From the NCBI RefSeq assembly GCF_000312485.1, contig NZ_HE997644.1, forward strand, positions 124,001 through 188,000: a DNA stretch of 64,000 bases, given 5' to 3'. Numbering within the stretch: position 1 is the first letter of the stretch; every line of letters starts with the position of its first letter. The position numbers and the translations under genes are program-made. The notes under the pieces are model-generated. The model did not search any database, had not been told where the DNA came from, and was given only the letters and a program-made list of their open reading frames with translations. The DNA comes from Yersinia massiliensis CCUG 53443 (GTDB taxonomy: Bacteria; Pseudomonadota; Gammaproteobacteria; Enterobacterales; Enterobacteriaceae). Shown piece after piece: positions 15,639-25,200 of the stretch.

Positions 15639-18242
15639 TCAGCGACATTCGCCATTCAACTGGATAACCGGCATCTGCGGCGTTGGTTCTAGCCCGTTAA
15701 GGTTGTAATTGACGTGACACTGTTTATCCTCGCCCTTACCCCACGACACAGACAGTTGGCTCTTTTGCGGCAAACCGGTCAGATAAACCTGTCCGTCATC
15801 ACCGACAATACTGCTGATTTCTTCACCGCTGGCGTTATCCAGTAATGAGGCAGTCGCCCCGAACGGCACCACACCGGTCCCACCCGCACGAGTCAAATTA
15901 ATCAATACTTGATAACCAATACGCGTCGCGAATTTCGTTTTCACCACTGCGCCATTGGTCGGGTAGACTGTCTGCTGGTTCTGCGGCAAATCGACACCGT
16001 CCGGCAATGTGCTAGGGTCAAGGCCAATGCTGTTACGTGTGTAATCCGACAGGTAAGGCACCACACCGAAACCGCGCGAATCAATCTTCCCACCGCCGTT
16101 GGAAAGGCTGACACCTCCGGCTCCCGGCGCACTCACCAGCGCCACTGAACTGCCTAATGTGCGTGACAGCGTTATGCCTTCAGCATGGACAACCGCCCCA
16201 CCGCTCATGTTGACGTTCATCGAACGCATGTCATTCGAGTAGCCGTAACCCGCAGCAATATTGCCTTTACTGCCTTGATAGCCCAGATTGAGGTTGCTGT
16301 TACTGGCCTGTCCTTGGTTGCCCCACCCTTGCATCACGCGGTAAGAAAGCGCACCGTCTCGGTCGCTACCAGAAATACCCGCTTGGTTCTGGGTTCGTCC
16401 TTGGTTGTTATGGGTAACCTGGCTGCTCGCGAAAGTATTTTGCAACGCAGACGAGTGACTAAATATGCTGAACGGCACGTTTAGGTTGAATGAAATCTGG
16501 CGATTTTCCGGCCAGTTACCATTGTCTTTCATCCGATCAATTGTGTAGTAAAGCCCATAACTCACACTGTGATAGCTGCCGTTATAACCTGCCGAAAGGC
16601 TGGTCAGGGTTTTCGTTGACCCCCAATAATTATCACGGTTGGCACGCAGACTCACCGAACCATAGCCACCCAATTGTTGGGTGACCTGAGTCTGGAAACT
16701 ACTGCGGCGGCGGCTCAACGTCCAAGGTGAAACATCTTCCCGCTGGGCATAACCCATACTGTTGTATTCCGCAAAACTGTAATAATTTCGGGTGGAATAA
16801 CGCAGCGCAGTCAGATCCATTGACGTTCCTGTCGTCAACATACTTTTGGAATAACGCATGCGCCATGAACCGCCAGCCTGACGTTCTTCATCTTCAAACT
16901 TCGTGCTGGAGAAGGTTCCATCAACGGACATGGCGCCAAAATCACCCATTGAAATACCGGAACCCATACTCAACGCACTGTAGTTTTGTGAAGCCAATGC
17001 GCCGCCATACAGTGTCAGGTTTTTCGGTAAGCCATAAATCAGCGTGGCCAGCACAAATTCAGACTCGCGCGAGCCTTGCGTGGTCCCGCCGTCATAGCGG
17101 CCCGCCGTGACCTCATATTTCATGGCCCCCGGACGCAGCATCACTGGCAGGGAGGAATAGGGCACCACAAAAGTACGGACACTGCCATCAGCTTCTGTGA
17201 CCGACACATCGAGGTCACCGGACATGCCTGCCTGAAAGAGATCTTTGATTTCAAATGGGCCAGGCGCCACGTAAGTCTCATACACCACATAGCCATTCTG
17301 GCGCACAGTGACACGCGCATTACTGTTAGCCACGCCATTGATCTGCGGGGCAAAACCGCGCAAACGTGCCGGCATCATTTGTTCTGACGAACTCAACTGC
17401 ACACCGAGGAACGGCACACCGTCCAGCACGTCGCTTCCGGTATTGGCTTCGCCCATCGTCAGGCGCGAACGCCAACTGCGGATATCGCGCGACAAGTAGG
17501 TACTGGAGAAATTCGTACTGTCGCTACTGCCATTATTATTGGAATCAGAATGGCTGTGCGTCATGGTACTGCGCAGACGCCACGCCCCCGCATTCGCCCC
17601 CGCTTGTACGTTGGCAAAAACGTTATTAGTCGTATTTTGTTCGCTATTGATTGTCTGTTCGTTACGTCCGGCACTCAGGTTGTAGTTAAACAACATTGCA
17701 GGGATCCCATCGTCCCACTGAGTAGGATCAAACTGGCTGTCTCTGCCTGGCTGCATCGCCACCTGCGGAATACTGATATCCAGACGCAAGCGCGATAAGT
17801 CGAATTTCACCGTGGATTCTGGGATAAGGGCGGGCAAATCATCCACTGGCTTATCTTTCGGTAAATCCTTAAACGCGGGCAACTGGTCAACGTTAACGCC
17901 GAGTGCGTTGAGTAATTCTGGCGTCAGCTCTGGCGCAATGTTGCCGTGTGTATTTTTGCCAAACATCAGGTCACGGGATACTGCTTCGTGCTGGTTCACA
18001 AATATGGTGACCAGATAGCGACCTTCCCCCACCCCACCAGCATGGGAAAATGCAGAGAGATCGACTTCAGTTCCCCCCGCCCCCAGCGAAAGTAATTCAG
18101 GCTCGAAGTAATCCTCAGCCCAAGTGTTCTGGCAACTCATTAAGACCAGTAACGCCAGTGTGTTGCGCGGTAAGGCGCGGTCATTTGTTCTTAAACAGGA
18201 AGTCAATTTCTGACTCAAGATCATCCCTACTCTACGATTCAT
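15639..18242 (-). CDS. Fimbrial outer-membrane usher
   Basis: At 867 aa this is a full-length FimD/PapC-family usher. It has an N-terminal periplasmic domain (ELTPELLNALGVNVDQLP near residue 105), a 24-strand barrel with plug, the motif LRGFAPQINGVANSNARV, the strand TRPGAMKYE-like LRPGAMKYEVTAGRY, and a C-terminal domain with the conserved cysteine pair (KQCHVNYNL and NGECR). It recruits chaperone-subunit complexes and exports the fibre. It lies 18 bp after the third chaperone and 27 bp or more before the adhesin. The reading frame is intact. Confidence 0.95.
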   Translation of the reverse strand: MNRRVGMILSQKLTSCLRTNDRALPRNTLALLVLMSCQNTWAEDYFEPELLSLGAGGTEVDLSAFSHAGGVGEGRYLVTIFVNQHEAVSRDLMFGKNTHGNIAPELTPELLNALGVNVDQLPAFKDLPKDKPVDDLPALIPESTVKFDLSRLRLDISIPQVAMQPGRDSQFDPTQWDDGIPAMLFNYNLSAGRNEQTINSEQNTTNNVFANVQAGANAGAWRLRSTMTHSHSDSNNNGSSDSTNFSSTYLSRDIRSWRSRLTMGEANTGSDVLDGVPFLGVQLSSSEQMMPARLRGFAPQINGVANSNARVTVRQNGYVVYETYVAPGPFEIKDLFQAGMSGDLDVSVTEADGSVRTFVVPYSSLPVMLRPGAMKYEVTAGRYDGGTTQGSRESEFVLATLIYGLPKNLTLYGGALASQNYSALSMGSGISMGDFGAMSVDGTFSSTKFEDEERQAGGSWRMRYSKSMLTTGTSMDLTALRYSTRNYYSFAEYNSMGYAQREDVSPWTLSRRRSSFQTQVTQQLGGYGSVSLRANRDNYWGSTKTLTSLSAGYNGSYHSVSYGLYYTIDRMKDNGNWPENRQISFNLNVPFSIFSHSSALQNTFASSQVTHNNQGRTQNQAGISGSDRDGALSYRVMQGWGNQGQASNSNLNLGYQGSKGNIAAGYGYSNDMRSMNVNMSGGAVVHAEGITLSRTLGSSVALVSAPGAGGVSLSNGGGKIDSRGFGVVPYLSDYTRNSIGLDPSTLPDGVDLPQNQQTVYPTNGAVVKTKFATRIGYQVLINLTRAGGTGVVPFGATASLLDNASGEEISSIVGDDGQVYLTGLPQKSQLSVSWGKGEDKQCHVNYNLNGLEPTPQMPVIQLNGECR

Positions 18243-18260
18243 TATTCTCTTTCCCGAGCC

Positions 18261-19010
18261 CTACAGCGCCTGACGTTGTAACGGCATCAACTGACTATTT
18301 TCGGCGATAACTTGCCATTCCACTTCCCCTCGCATATCACTCACGAGGGGATAACGCTGTTGACCTTTAGGCGGAACAAGTCTGCGCAAGGCACCAGCAG
18401 GGAGTGCTTTTCCCCCCACAGACAGCTGGCTAAAATTGATATAAAAAGGCGTCGGGTTTTCGGCCACTAGCTCATTGTTTTGTAAGCTGAAACGGAGCTG
18501 CTTAGATGCTGTTGCCACACCGCCCTCAGGTAATCCTTCAGGGCGATAAAACAACTTCATGTTGTTCACCACCGCGAGCACCAGTTGCCCGCCGGTCTGG
18601 CTGGCTTTATCCGGCGTGGAGGGGATCCCTTTTACCGAAAGGTAAAAGACGGACTCTCGGTCCTGCGGCAATGACATTTTTGTGAGGCGAATCAGCAGTG
18701 TGAATTGTTCACCTGGATCCACTCGCTTTAATGGCGGCGTGACCAGCAGCGGAATCGCATCCGTTGGCCCTTTATTATCGGCTTCTGCTGCGGGCAGGCC
18801 GGTCGCGAAGTCCATCGGCCGTACCCATGACTGCATCAGATACGCCCGATCGGTGTTATTCGTCAGTGACCACGTTATGCCCTTGGTTTGCGAGGCCGGA
18901 TACACAACCCGAAACTGATTGATCGAAAGGCCCGACGGTTGCTCTGCGGCGGCAAAACACGGCAACGTGAGCGCGGCGATAAGTAAAGGCAGCTTCAGAG
19001 AAAACCTCAT
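18261..19010 (-). CDS. Periplasmic pilus chaperone, PapD-like (third of the operon)
   Basis: The 249-aa product has a signal peptide (cleavage after CFAAA) and two Ig-like domains typical of PapD/FimC proteins. SQTKGITWSLTNNTDRAYLMQSWV forms the N-terminal sheet (two shorter blocks around residues 40-62), with TPPLKRVDPGEQFTLLI, the signature QDRESVFYLSVKGIP and NPTPFYINFSQL. These proteins cap pilins by donor-strand complementation. Its start overlaps the stop of the preceding chaperone gene by 4 bp (ATGA), so the two are coupled in translation. Confidence 0.92.
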   Translation of the reverse strand: MRFSLKLPLLIAALTLPCFAAAEQPSGLSINQFRVVYPASQTKGITWSLTNNTDRAYLMQSWVRPMDFATGLPAAEADNKGPTDAIPLLVTPPLKRVDPGEQFTLLIRLTKMSLPQDRESVFYLSVKGIPSTPDKASQTGGQLVLAVVNNMKLFYRPEGLPEGGVATASKQLRFSLQNNELVAENPTPFYINFSQLSVGGKALPAGALRRLVPPKGQQRYPLVSDMRGEVEWQVIAENSQLMPLQRQAL

Positions 19011-19753
19011 GATTTCCCCCCGTTCAGCACGTCTGATATGAACAACGGACTGTTGCCGCCATAATCATTAATCACCGTCCACTGTGCCTGCTTAACGTGG
19101 CCCGTTACCGGATAGCTGACCTGCGAAAAAGGCGCAATCATCGGCGCGATATCACGCACCGCAACTTCATTGCCATCAAATGCAAGACGCGAGAACGTCA
19201 GGTAATAAGGCGTCGGGTTTTGTACTTGAACCTTTCCGTCCTGAAGATGAAACGTTAAGCGCCCTTGTGCTTCTTCCACCTTCATCGATAGCCCTACAGG
19301 GCGATAAAACAGCTTGATCGTGTTCTGAATACCCACGGCAATACGTGCCGATAGCGAGGCGTCTTCCGACTCTTTCGGTTGCGTCATGGCGGGCACGGCG
19401 ATCGCGGTAAAATAAAATACTGACTCACGATCAGCAGGCAGGGCAGCATCGTCCTTATGCAGAATGCGCAGGGTGTTTTTGCTGTTTTCTTCCAGCCGGA
19501 ACAGAGGGGGCGTGGTAAGAAACGGGGCTGCTTCACGCCCTTGCGGCGAAACCACCACCGCAGACTGCACCAAATAAGGTCGCGAGCCGTGATTTTGTAT
19601 CGTCAGCGTTTGCACGCTGTCTGTTGACTGGAAAATGACACGTGTGCGGCTCAGACTGACCCCGCCGTCAGCGGCGGCCGCGCCTTGAATGAGCACCATC
19701 ATGATCCCGCTGACAAACAGGCCCCAGCGTAAAAATAGTTGAATAGAACGCAA
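19007..19753 (-). CDS. Periplasmic pilus chaperone, PapD-like (second of the operon), probable TTG start
   Basis: This PapD-family chaperone has a leader ending at GAAAA, VSLSRTRVIFQSTDSVQTL, a TPPLFRLEENSKNTLRI block, the signature ADRESVFYFTAIAVP and NPTPYYLTFSRL. An upstream ATG at 19798 would overlap the preceding pilin gene by 35 bp and lacks a ribosome site. The TTG at 19753 follows GAGG by 5-6 nt and leaves an 11-bp gap, so it is preferred and yields 248 aa. The same fold as its neighbour but clearly different sequence suggests a different subunit partner. Confidence 0.88.
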   Translation of the reverse strand: MRSIQLFLRWGLFVSGIMMVLIQGAAAADGGVSLSRTRVIFQSTDSVQTLTIQNHGSRPYLVQSAVVVSPQGREAAPFLTTPPLFRLEENSKNTLRILHKDDAALPADRESVFYFTAIAVPAMTQPKESEDASLSARIAVGIQNTIKLFYRPVGLSMKVEEAQGRLTFHLQDGKVQVQNPTPYYLTFSRLAFDGNEVAVRDIAPMIAPFSQVSYPVTGHVKQAQWTVINDYGGNSPLFISDVLNGGKS

Positions 19754-19763
19754 AGGAAACCTC

Positions 19764-20321
19764 TTACTGATAAGCAAAATCGAAGGTGATACTGGCATTC
19801 AGCTTTCCGCCTTTGGTGGCGGCATCCTTGCATTTGTTGCCACAAGAAAGTGCAGCTTGCAGGGGAATACTGGCGCTGCCCCCGTCAAAGCCGGAGCCGT
19901 CAATCACTGCTGGCAGGAAGGTGTTGTTATCCACCACGTCACCCTGAGAGGTCACAATGCGCACGCCGTAATTCACCACCTGAGAAGAGGCGGGTTGCAG
20001 GAATAAAAAGTCGCCGCTCGCCGTGTTTCCCGCACCTGAAACTTTCACACCTGGTTTCTGTACTGCGCCAATAAACCCAGCACATTGCGAGAGGGTGATC
20101 GTCAGCGGCTTTTCCTCGCTGCCTCCATTTTTGATGTCAGATGACTGCACAGTGCCGAAATCAATAACCGGAGGTGCTGAGACCTGACAGGTTGGTGCCT
20201 GAAACGTCGCGGTAAACTGCACATCCGTTGCTGTTACTTGGGTTGCCATCGCCAGCAGGCACAGGCAAAGCGAAGCCCTCAAGGCAAGGGTTTGCCCTGA
20301 TAAAGTGTTGTGATTTTTCAT
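19764..20321 (-). CDS. Fimbrial subunit (second pilin of the operon)
   Basis: The 185-aa protein has a signal peptide (cleavage after TQVTA), the pilin start VQFTATFQAPTCQVSAPP with its cysteine pairing to LSQCAGF, an extra cysteine pair in LSCGNKC, and the terminal strand ITFDFAYQ. The extra pair is not usual in major pilins and fits an adaptor or minor subunit. It sits between two chaperone genes, the one downstream 11 bp away. Confidence 0.88.
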   Translation of the reverse strand: MKNHNTLSGQTLALRASLCLCLLAMATQVTATDVQFTATFQAPTCQVSAPPVIDFGTVQSSDIKNGGSEEKPLTITLSQCAGFIGAVQKPGVKVSGAGNTASGDFLFLQPASSQVVNYGVRIVTSQGDVVDNNTFLPAVIDGSGFDGGSASIPLQAALSCGNKCKDAATKGGKLNASITFDFAYQ

Positions 20322-20481
20322 CGTGTCTGTCTGTTGAAAGCGTTAGGGAAAAATAAAGGCGAACGTGCTTTTTGCGCTGGCCGTTTCTATCGTGAGCAAT
20401 GGATCATCACGGCAGTGCAGCAGCACGGCCAAAATGGCTTTTACTCAAAATAAAATCAGTTAGTTACTTGATTCAATCTCT

Positions 20482-21198
20482 CTAATTTACGGTGCCACTG
20501 AATTTCTCTACCCCACCATAATCATTAATGGCTGCCCATTCGGCTTTTCCCTTTCCAGCAGAAACCGGATAGGTATTGGAGGCAAAAGGCGCAATCATAC
20601 TGGTGCCTTTAATGACATCGAGTTTGACTTTACTGCCATCAATCTGCAGTTTGTTCAGTGAAATAAAATAAGGCGTTGGGTTCGAAACCTTAATGCCCTG
20701 ACCTTCTTTGGAAAACTGTAATTTCCCCATCGCCTCTTTGTGAGTGATGGCTAAACCATCTGGGCGATAGAATAGTTTTAACGTGTTCCCCGTCGCGACT
20801 TGGAGAGTGCCACCAACCTTGTCGTCATTACTGTCATGGCCCGTTTTACCGGTTGGAATTGCCATAATATTCAAATAAAAGACCGACTCTTTATCTTTAG
20901 GCAAAGCATTTGATTTTTTCAAAATTCGAACTTTATTCATCGAATCAGGTTCAATACGAAATAACGCAGGTGTCGACATAAAAACGCTGTTCGTTGGTTT
21001 CGCTGATAGACTTTCTGAAATACCAACATTAATAAGATAAGGTTGATTCTGCGAACGGTTATTAATGTTAATACTTTGACTGCTGTCGCTTTCGGCAAAA
21101 ATAATACGTGATGCGCCAATGCCAATACTGGCCATTGCCGGTTGGATTAAAAACAAACTCAGGCTTAAAATAATGCCTAACTTGCAATAACACTTCAT
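20482..21198 (-). CDS. Periplasmic pilus chaperone, PapD-like (first of the operon)
   Basis: The 238-aa protein has a signal peptide ending at PAMA, then GIGASRIIFAESDSSQSI, NRSQNQPYLINVGI, STPALFRIEPDSMNKVRIL, the family signature KDKESVFYLNIMAIP and NPTPYFISLNKL. The length and short F1-G1 region indicate an FGS-type chaperone for rod pili. It directly follows the major pilin and its attenuator hairpin, so it probably serves that pilin. Confidence 0.93.
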   Translation of the reverse strand: MKCYCKLGIILSLSLFLIQPAMASIGIGASRIIFAESDSSQSININNRSQNQPYLINVGISESLSAKPTNSVFMSTPALFRIEPDSMNKVRILKKSNALPKDKESVFYLNIMAIPTGKTGHDSNDDKVGGTLQVATGNTLKLFYRPDGLAITHKEAMGKLQFSKEGQGIKVSNPTPYFISLNKLQIDGSKVKLDVIKGTSMIAPFASNTYPVSAGKGKAEWAAINDYGGVEKFSGTVN

Positions 21199-21220
21199 AA
21201 TATTCTCTATCTGCTTAATG

Positions 21221-21250
21221 AAAAAGAGAGGTGGAAAAGCCCCTCTCTTT
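21221..21250 (-). terminator. Attenuator-like hairpin after the major pilin of the second fimbrial operon
   Basis: On the minus strand AAAGAGAGG pairs with CCTCTCTTT across about 10 nt and runs into further T residues. It lies between pilin stop and chaperone start and would favour pilin mRNA over the rest of the operon. A 10-bp direct repeat (TCTGACTATT, 21251 and 21265) precedes it. Confidence 0.75.
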
Positions 21251-21300
21251 TCTGACTATTCATTTCTGACTATTAATGTCGAACTAAGAATATCTTACGA

Positions 21301-21810
21301 TTAGTTATTAACGTAAGAGATCTTGATTGGCGCAGTGTAGGCACCTGGTTCGATGTTTGCTGTATCCATTACAGCCATACCCGCAGTGAAGGTATAGGTC
21401 AGCGCGCCGTTTTCATCAGCAACAACTGGAATGCTAGTGTTATTCGTTACCTGAGTGGTATTGTCTGACTGCTTCAGCATGAAACCAGCGCTCTTAGCGG
21501 TATCGCTCAAGAACATGTTGTTTTCAGTACCCACAACGCCAGTCACCTGCAGAGCACCCGCTTCTTCTTCGCTGCAGTTTGTCAGACTAACGGTCAGGGG
21601 TTCTTGACCGATTTGTTTTTTAGCTGCGTCAAATGCTGTTTTAGAGAACGAACCCACGTTTAGAGTTGCAGCACCATTATTTGCAGTCACTTCGCAAGTC
21701 GTGTCTACAATAGTCCCTTGCAGTTGGACGTCAGCCTGAGTTGCAGCTTGGACGTTACCAGTAAGACCCATAATTAAAGCAACAGGCGCAAGGGCGATAA
21801 TTCTTTTCAT
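21301..21810 (-). CDS. Major fimbrial subunit of the second chaperone-usher operon
   Basis: The 169-aa pilin has a signal peptide cleaved after GNVQA, the donor-strand region VQLQGTIVDTTCEVTAN with its cysteine pairing to SLTNCSEEE, and the closing strand APIKISYVNN. It heads an operon of seven genes. AAGGA 7 nt before the ATG at 21810 decides the start over an in-frame ATG 15 bp upstream without a ribosome site. The sequence is acidic and lacks features that would identify a named fimbria. Confidence 0.92.
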   Translation of the reverse strand: MKRIIALAPVALIMGLTGNVQAATQADVQLQGTIVDTTCEVTANNGAATLNVGSFSKTAFDAAKKQIGQEPLTVSLTNCSEEEAGALQVTGVVGTENNMFLSDTAKSAGFMLKQSDNTTQVTNNTSIPVVADENGALTYTFTAGMAVMDTANIEPGAYTAPIKISYVNN

Positions 21811-22237
21811 TAAAAAATCCTTCATTAATATATATTAATACGATTGAGATTATATTTAACCATCAGGTATTAGCTGATGAATAAATAATACTTACCCTCA
21901 GATAAATTAAATATAGGCTAAGGATTATTTTCACGAGAGAATTGGACTACACGTGTAGGACGTGGCGTAAATTCGTATGGATTATTTAGTTAAATCGATA
22001 ATTCACATGAGAAAAAATAAAATTTAGCGCGCCATTATGTAGAAATATACTCGCCTAGAAAAATAGCTTTTAGCAGGAAATTAAATATTAATATTGGGTA
22101 GATTTAAAAGCGAGACAACCTGTAACGGGCCCCCCTCCCTATCAACGTTGATAAAAGCCGTATTGATTCACTCAGCCGTGTGATTTTGGGAGTCACCTTT
22201 TCCCCCTCCGGTTGAGGAGAGGGAAAAGCCAGCACGA
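21811..22237. promoter_or_regulatory. AT-rich upstream region of the second fimbrial operon
   Basis: No gene is visible in these 427 bp. Two symmetrical elements are candidate operators: CATCAG-N7-CTGATG at 21861-21879 and the perfect 12-bp palindrome CTACACGTGTAG at 21947-21958. At 22199-22228 a hairpin (TTTTCCC with GGGAAAA) lies just after the autotransporter stop but has no T-run on the minus strand. No GATC pair like that of the first fimbrial locus is present. Confidence 0.45.
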
Positions 22238-25200
22238 TCAGAAGTGCCAGGTAAAGCCCGCGTTGACGCGGTTATCCTGATGGTTTTGCGAGACTAATCC
22301 GCCATAGCCTAACGACAGCACAGCATCCTTACTAACTGCAACTTCCATGCTGGCTTTCAATACGGCACCATCGCGTGATGCCGGTACGCTGTTGACCACA
22401 AATGTCGAGTGGCTGCCGCTGAACATCAAACCGGTATCTCGCGCCAGCTCCCCATATTGGTGCTGCCAGCCCAGTTCGCCACGCAGCGTTACCGCCTGCC
22501 ATTGGGTGTCGGCACGCAGCCCCAGCGTTGAGAGCGTGGCGTCGGTATGCTGCCTATCTCCCCGTAACGCCGCCGCACCGCCATTTTCAGCAAGACCGTT
22601 ATTTTGGAAATTGACATAGGTCAGATTAGCGAAGGGCTCGAGATTGACTTCCGCCGCTTTTAAACCATAGCCAACTTCGGCAAACACTTGCTGGGTGCGG
22701 GCGCTGTATTTGGCGACAAGGCTATCGGATTGCGCACCATAGTTGACGCTGCGAGAGGTATCAATACGGTGCCAGGTGTAAGCACTGCCAGCACGTAGCG
22801 CCAGATTGCCAAACTGCTTGCCGCCATAGATCCCTAGGTGGTAATTATCGCTGTCGGCGTTGGAGCCATATCCCCCGTCCAGCGACGTGCGGGTATAGCC
22901 GGTGGAGATACCGAGCTGCCCGTTTTCGGCGAGCGTTGAGTCCAGCCCTAGCAGGATCCCGTAAGTTGATGCCTGATAGCCCGTGGCGTTGATATCCCCA
23001 GCGGCACGATCCCATGCGCCTAACAGTTGTGCCCAAGCTCCGCCTTCGTTTGCCTTGATGCCGGATGAACGAGTCAGCCCTTCTTCTTGGCGCAGACGTT
23101 CGTTCAACGTGTCACGTAGATAACGGCTTTCGTTGATCTGAGCAGAGGCGATATCAGCATGAATTTGCCCTGATAATTGCCGAAACGCCTGTCGGGCTTC
23201 CCAAGGAGTGCTGCTGGTCAGGATGCTTTCGTAGACTGGGTTGCCAGCGCTCAGAGTATCTGCCGCCGCTGCGAGTGCCTGCTCGTTTGGCGTTTGTGCA
23301 ATATCGCTGAAGGCCGTCGCGTTGCGCCCCACATTCAGGACGATCTGGTTGGGTTGATAGGATAAACCGGTGCCCAAGAACAGATAATCAGACTGTACGC
23401 TATCAAAATCCCCGTGGATGCCCTGTTGCGCCGTCAGAATGGTGTACTGTTTGCCCAATAAACTCGGTACTTCGTTCTGGCTAAGCAGGTTACCGCTATT
23501 CTCCAATGAGATAGCCACCTCACCGCCGTTTAACACTGCGGCCCCTGCGCTCTGAATAAGATCGCTGCGGCCATCTGCGGCGATTTCCACCCTATAGAGA
23601 GCCCCAGGTTGAAAGGTAACGTCATTCGCGACATGCAAGATACCTATCGAGTTGCCAGGAGCGATCACGGCACCGGAGCGTGCGGTCAATGTGCCAACCG
23701 TGCCGGAACCACCCAACATGGCCCCTTCATCGACCATCACGGAAGAATACCCGTGATAACCGTTGATGATTAAGGCTCCACCGGCAACCGTCGTTGTACC
23801 AGAGAAGCTATTGTTACCCGTCAGCTCAAGGATGCCTGACCCCTTTTTGACGAAATCACCGTTCCCAGCGATATCATTGCCCCAGGTGTCATAGGCACTG
23901 AAACCACCTTGGCTGGCCTCCATCGTAACCGAGACATTGCCGTTAAACGCGCCATAACCGTCGGCAGCGGCATAGAGATTGAGACGTGCCCAGCCTGAAC
24001 CGTTGTCGAGCGCATGCCCAGATTCTATTTCCGTGGTCGCGAGAACTTCACGCCGTTGCTCTGCGTTCAGGTACGGGAAACGGGTGGCAATCAGCACCTC
24101 GGCACCTACCGGTACTACCGGGGCGAGATCCGTCGGACCAACGGGAGACAAGCCGTAAGTCAGCCTGTAGAGGTAATCGGCTTTGTTGCTCGCCGCTTCA
24201 CTTAAACGTGCCGCTTTGTCTATTGCTGCGCATTCGGCAATGGTCGTCTGGCATCCTTGCTCCAGCATGGTGCGCAGATCCGTCTGCGCGGCCAACGTCA
24301 ACGCCTGAAAGTCGTTGGTCGTAACCATCGGCGAGCCCAGCATGCTTGAAATGTTTTGCCCCAGATAATCGGGGTTATTGTTAAGTATCTGCGCCAGAGC
24401 GTAGGTGGTCATGATACGTGCGCCGATAACGTCTAACGCATAGTGGACGCCCAACGTGATACGGCTATTGCCATATTCAGAGCCCCGCAACAGAAACTCT
24501 TGGAAACGCTCTGGCACCATTTCTGCAAACAACAGGGTGCTGGCAAAGCCGAAAGCCGAGTGGCCGCTAGGGAAAGATGCATTACCTTTCACGGTTGGTA
24601 GGATGGCCACCGCGCTGTCAGTCTCTACTCCAAAAAAGTCGGGAGCACTGAAACTGATGATCCTGTCAGGCGCAACCTGAACGGGGCGCGAGTTGCCGAC
24701 GGCATTGCGGTTTTCTTCTAGCGGGTTATAAGCCAGATCGTAGACGTTATAGACGCCGTCTGCGGGTAGCGCGATCCCAGTTGCGGGTAGCGCAGGGTTT
24801 CCGTTGGCGCTGCCATTCGCATAATAGTTTTTGGCGAAGCTGGAATCAGCCTGAATCAGCGCATTAACCTGTGAGAACAGGGCGACGAAATTTTGAGAAA
24901 ACGTCGTCGCAGTATAGGTTGCCGCGTTAACAGCGTTGTGCGTGGAGAAGATTTCACTCATCTTTGGCCCTAGTGCGTCAGCCACCAGCAGGCCATTACT
25001 CATTGAACCGATAAGCGCCGAGATCGTATTGTCTGCAATGGCTCTGGCGCGTTGAGCCTCAGAGGCATTGTTGTTGATAGCGATTGAAGTGTTGAGGTTT
25101 TCAGCCAGAGCCTGTTGCCCCGCGGTATGACTGTTAAGCTGGCTGAATCCGGAGATAAGCTCTGTTGCGTTGATAATTCTTGTCTCAGCCGCATTGGCCG

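Noticed and set aside
22199-22228. Hairpin after the autotransporter as its terminator
   Set aside because: The stem has a bulge and is not followed by T residues on the minus strand, so it was left as a note only.
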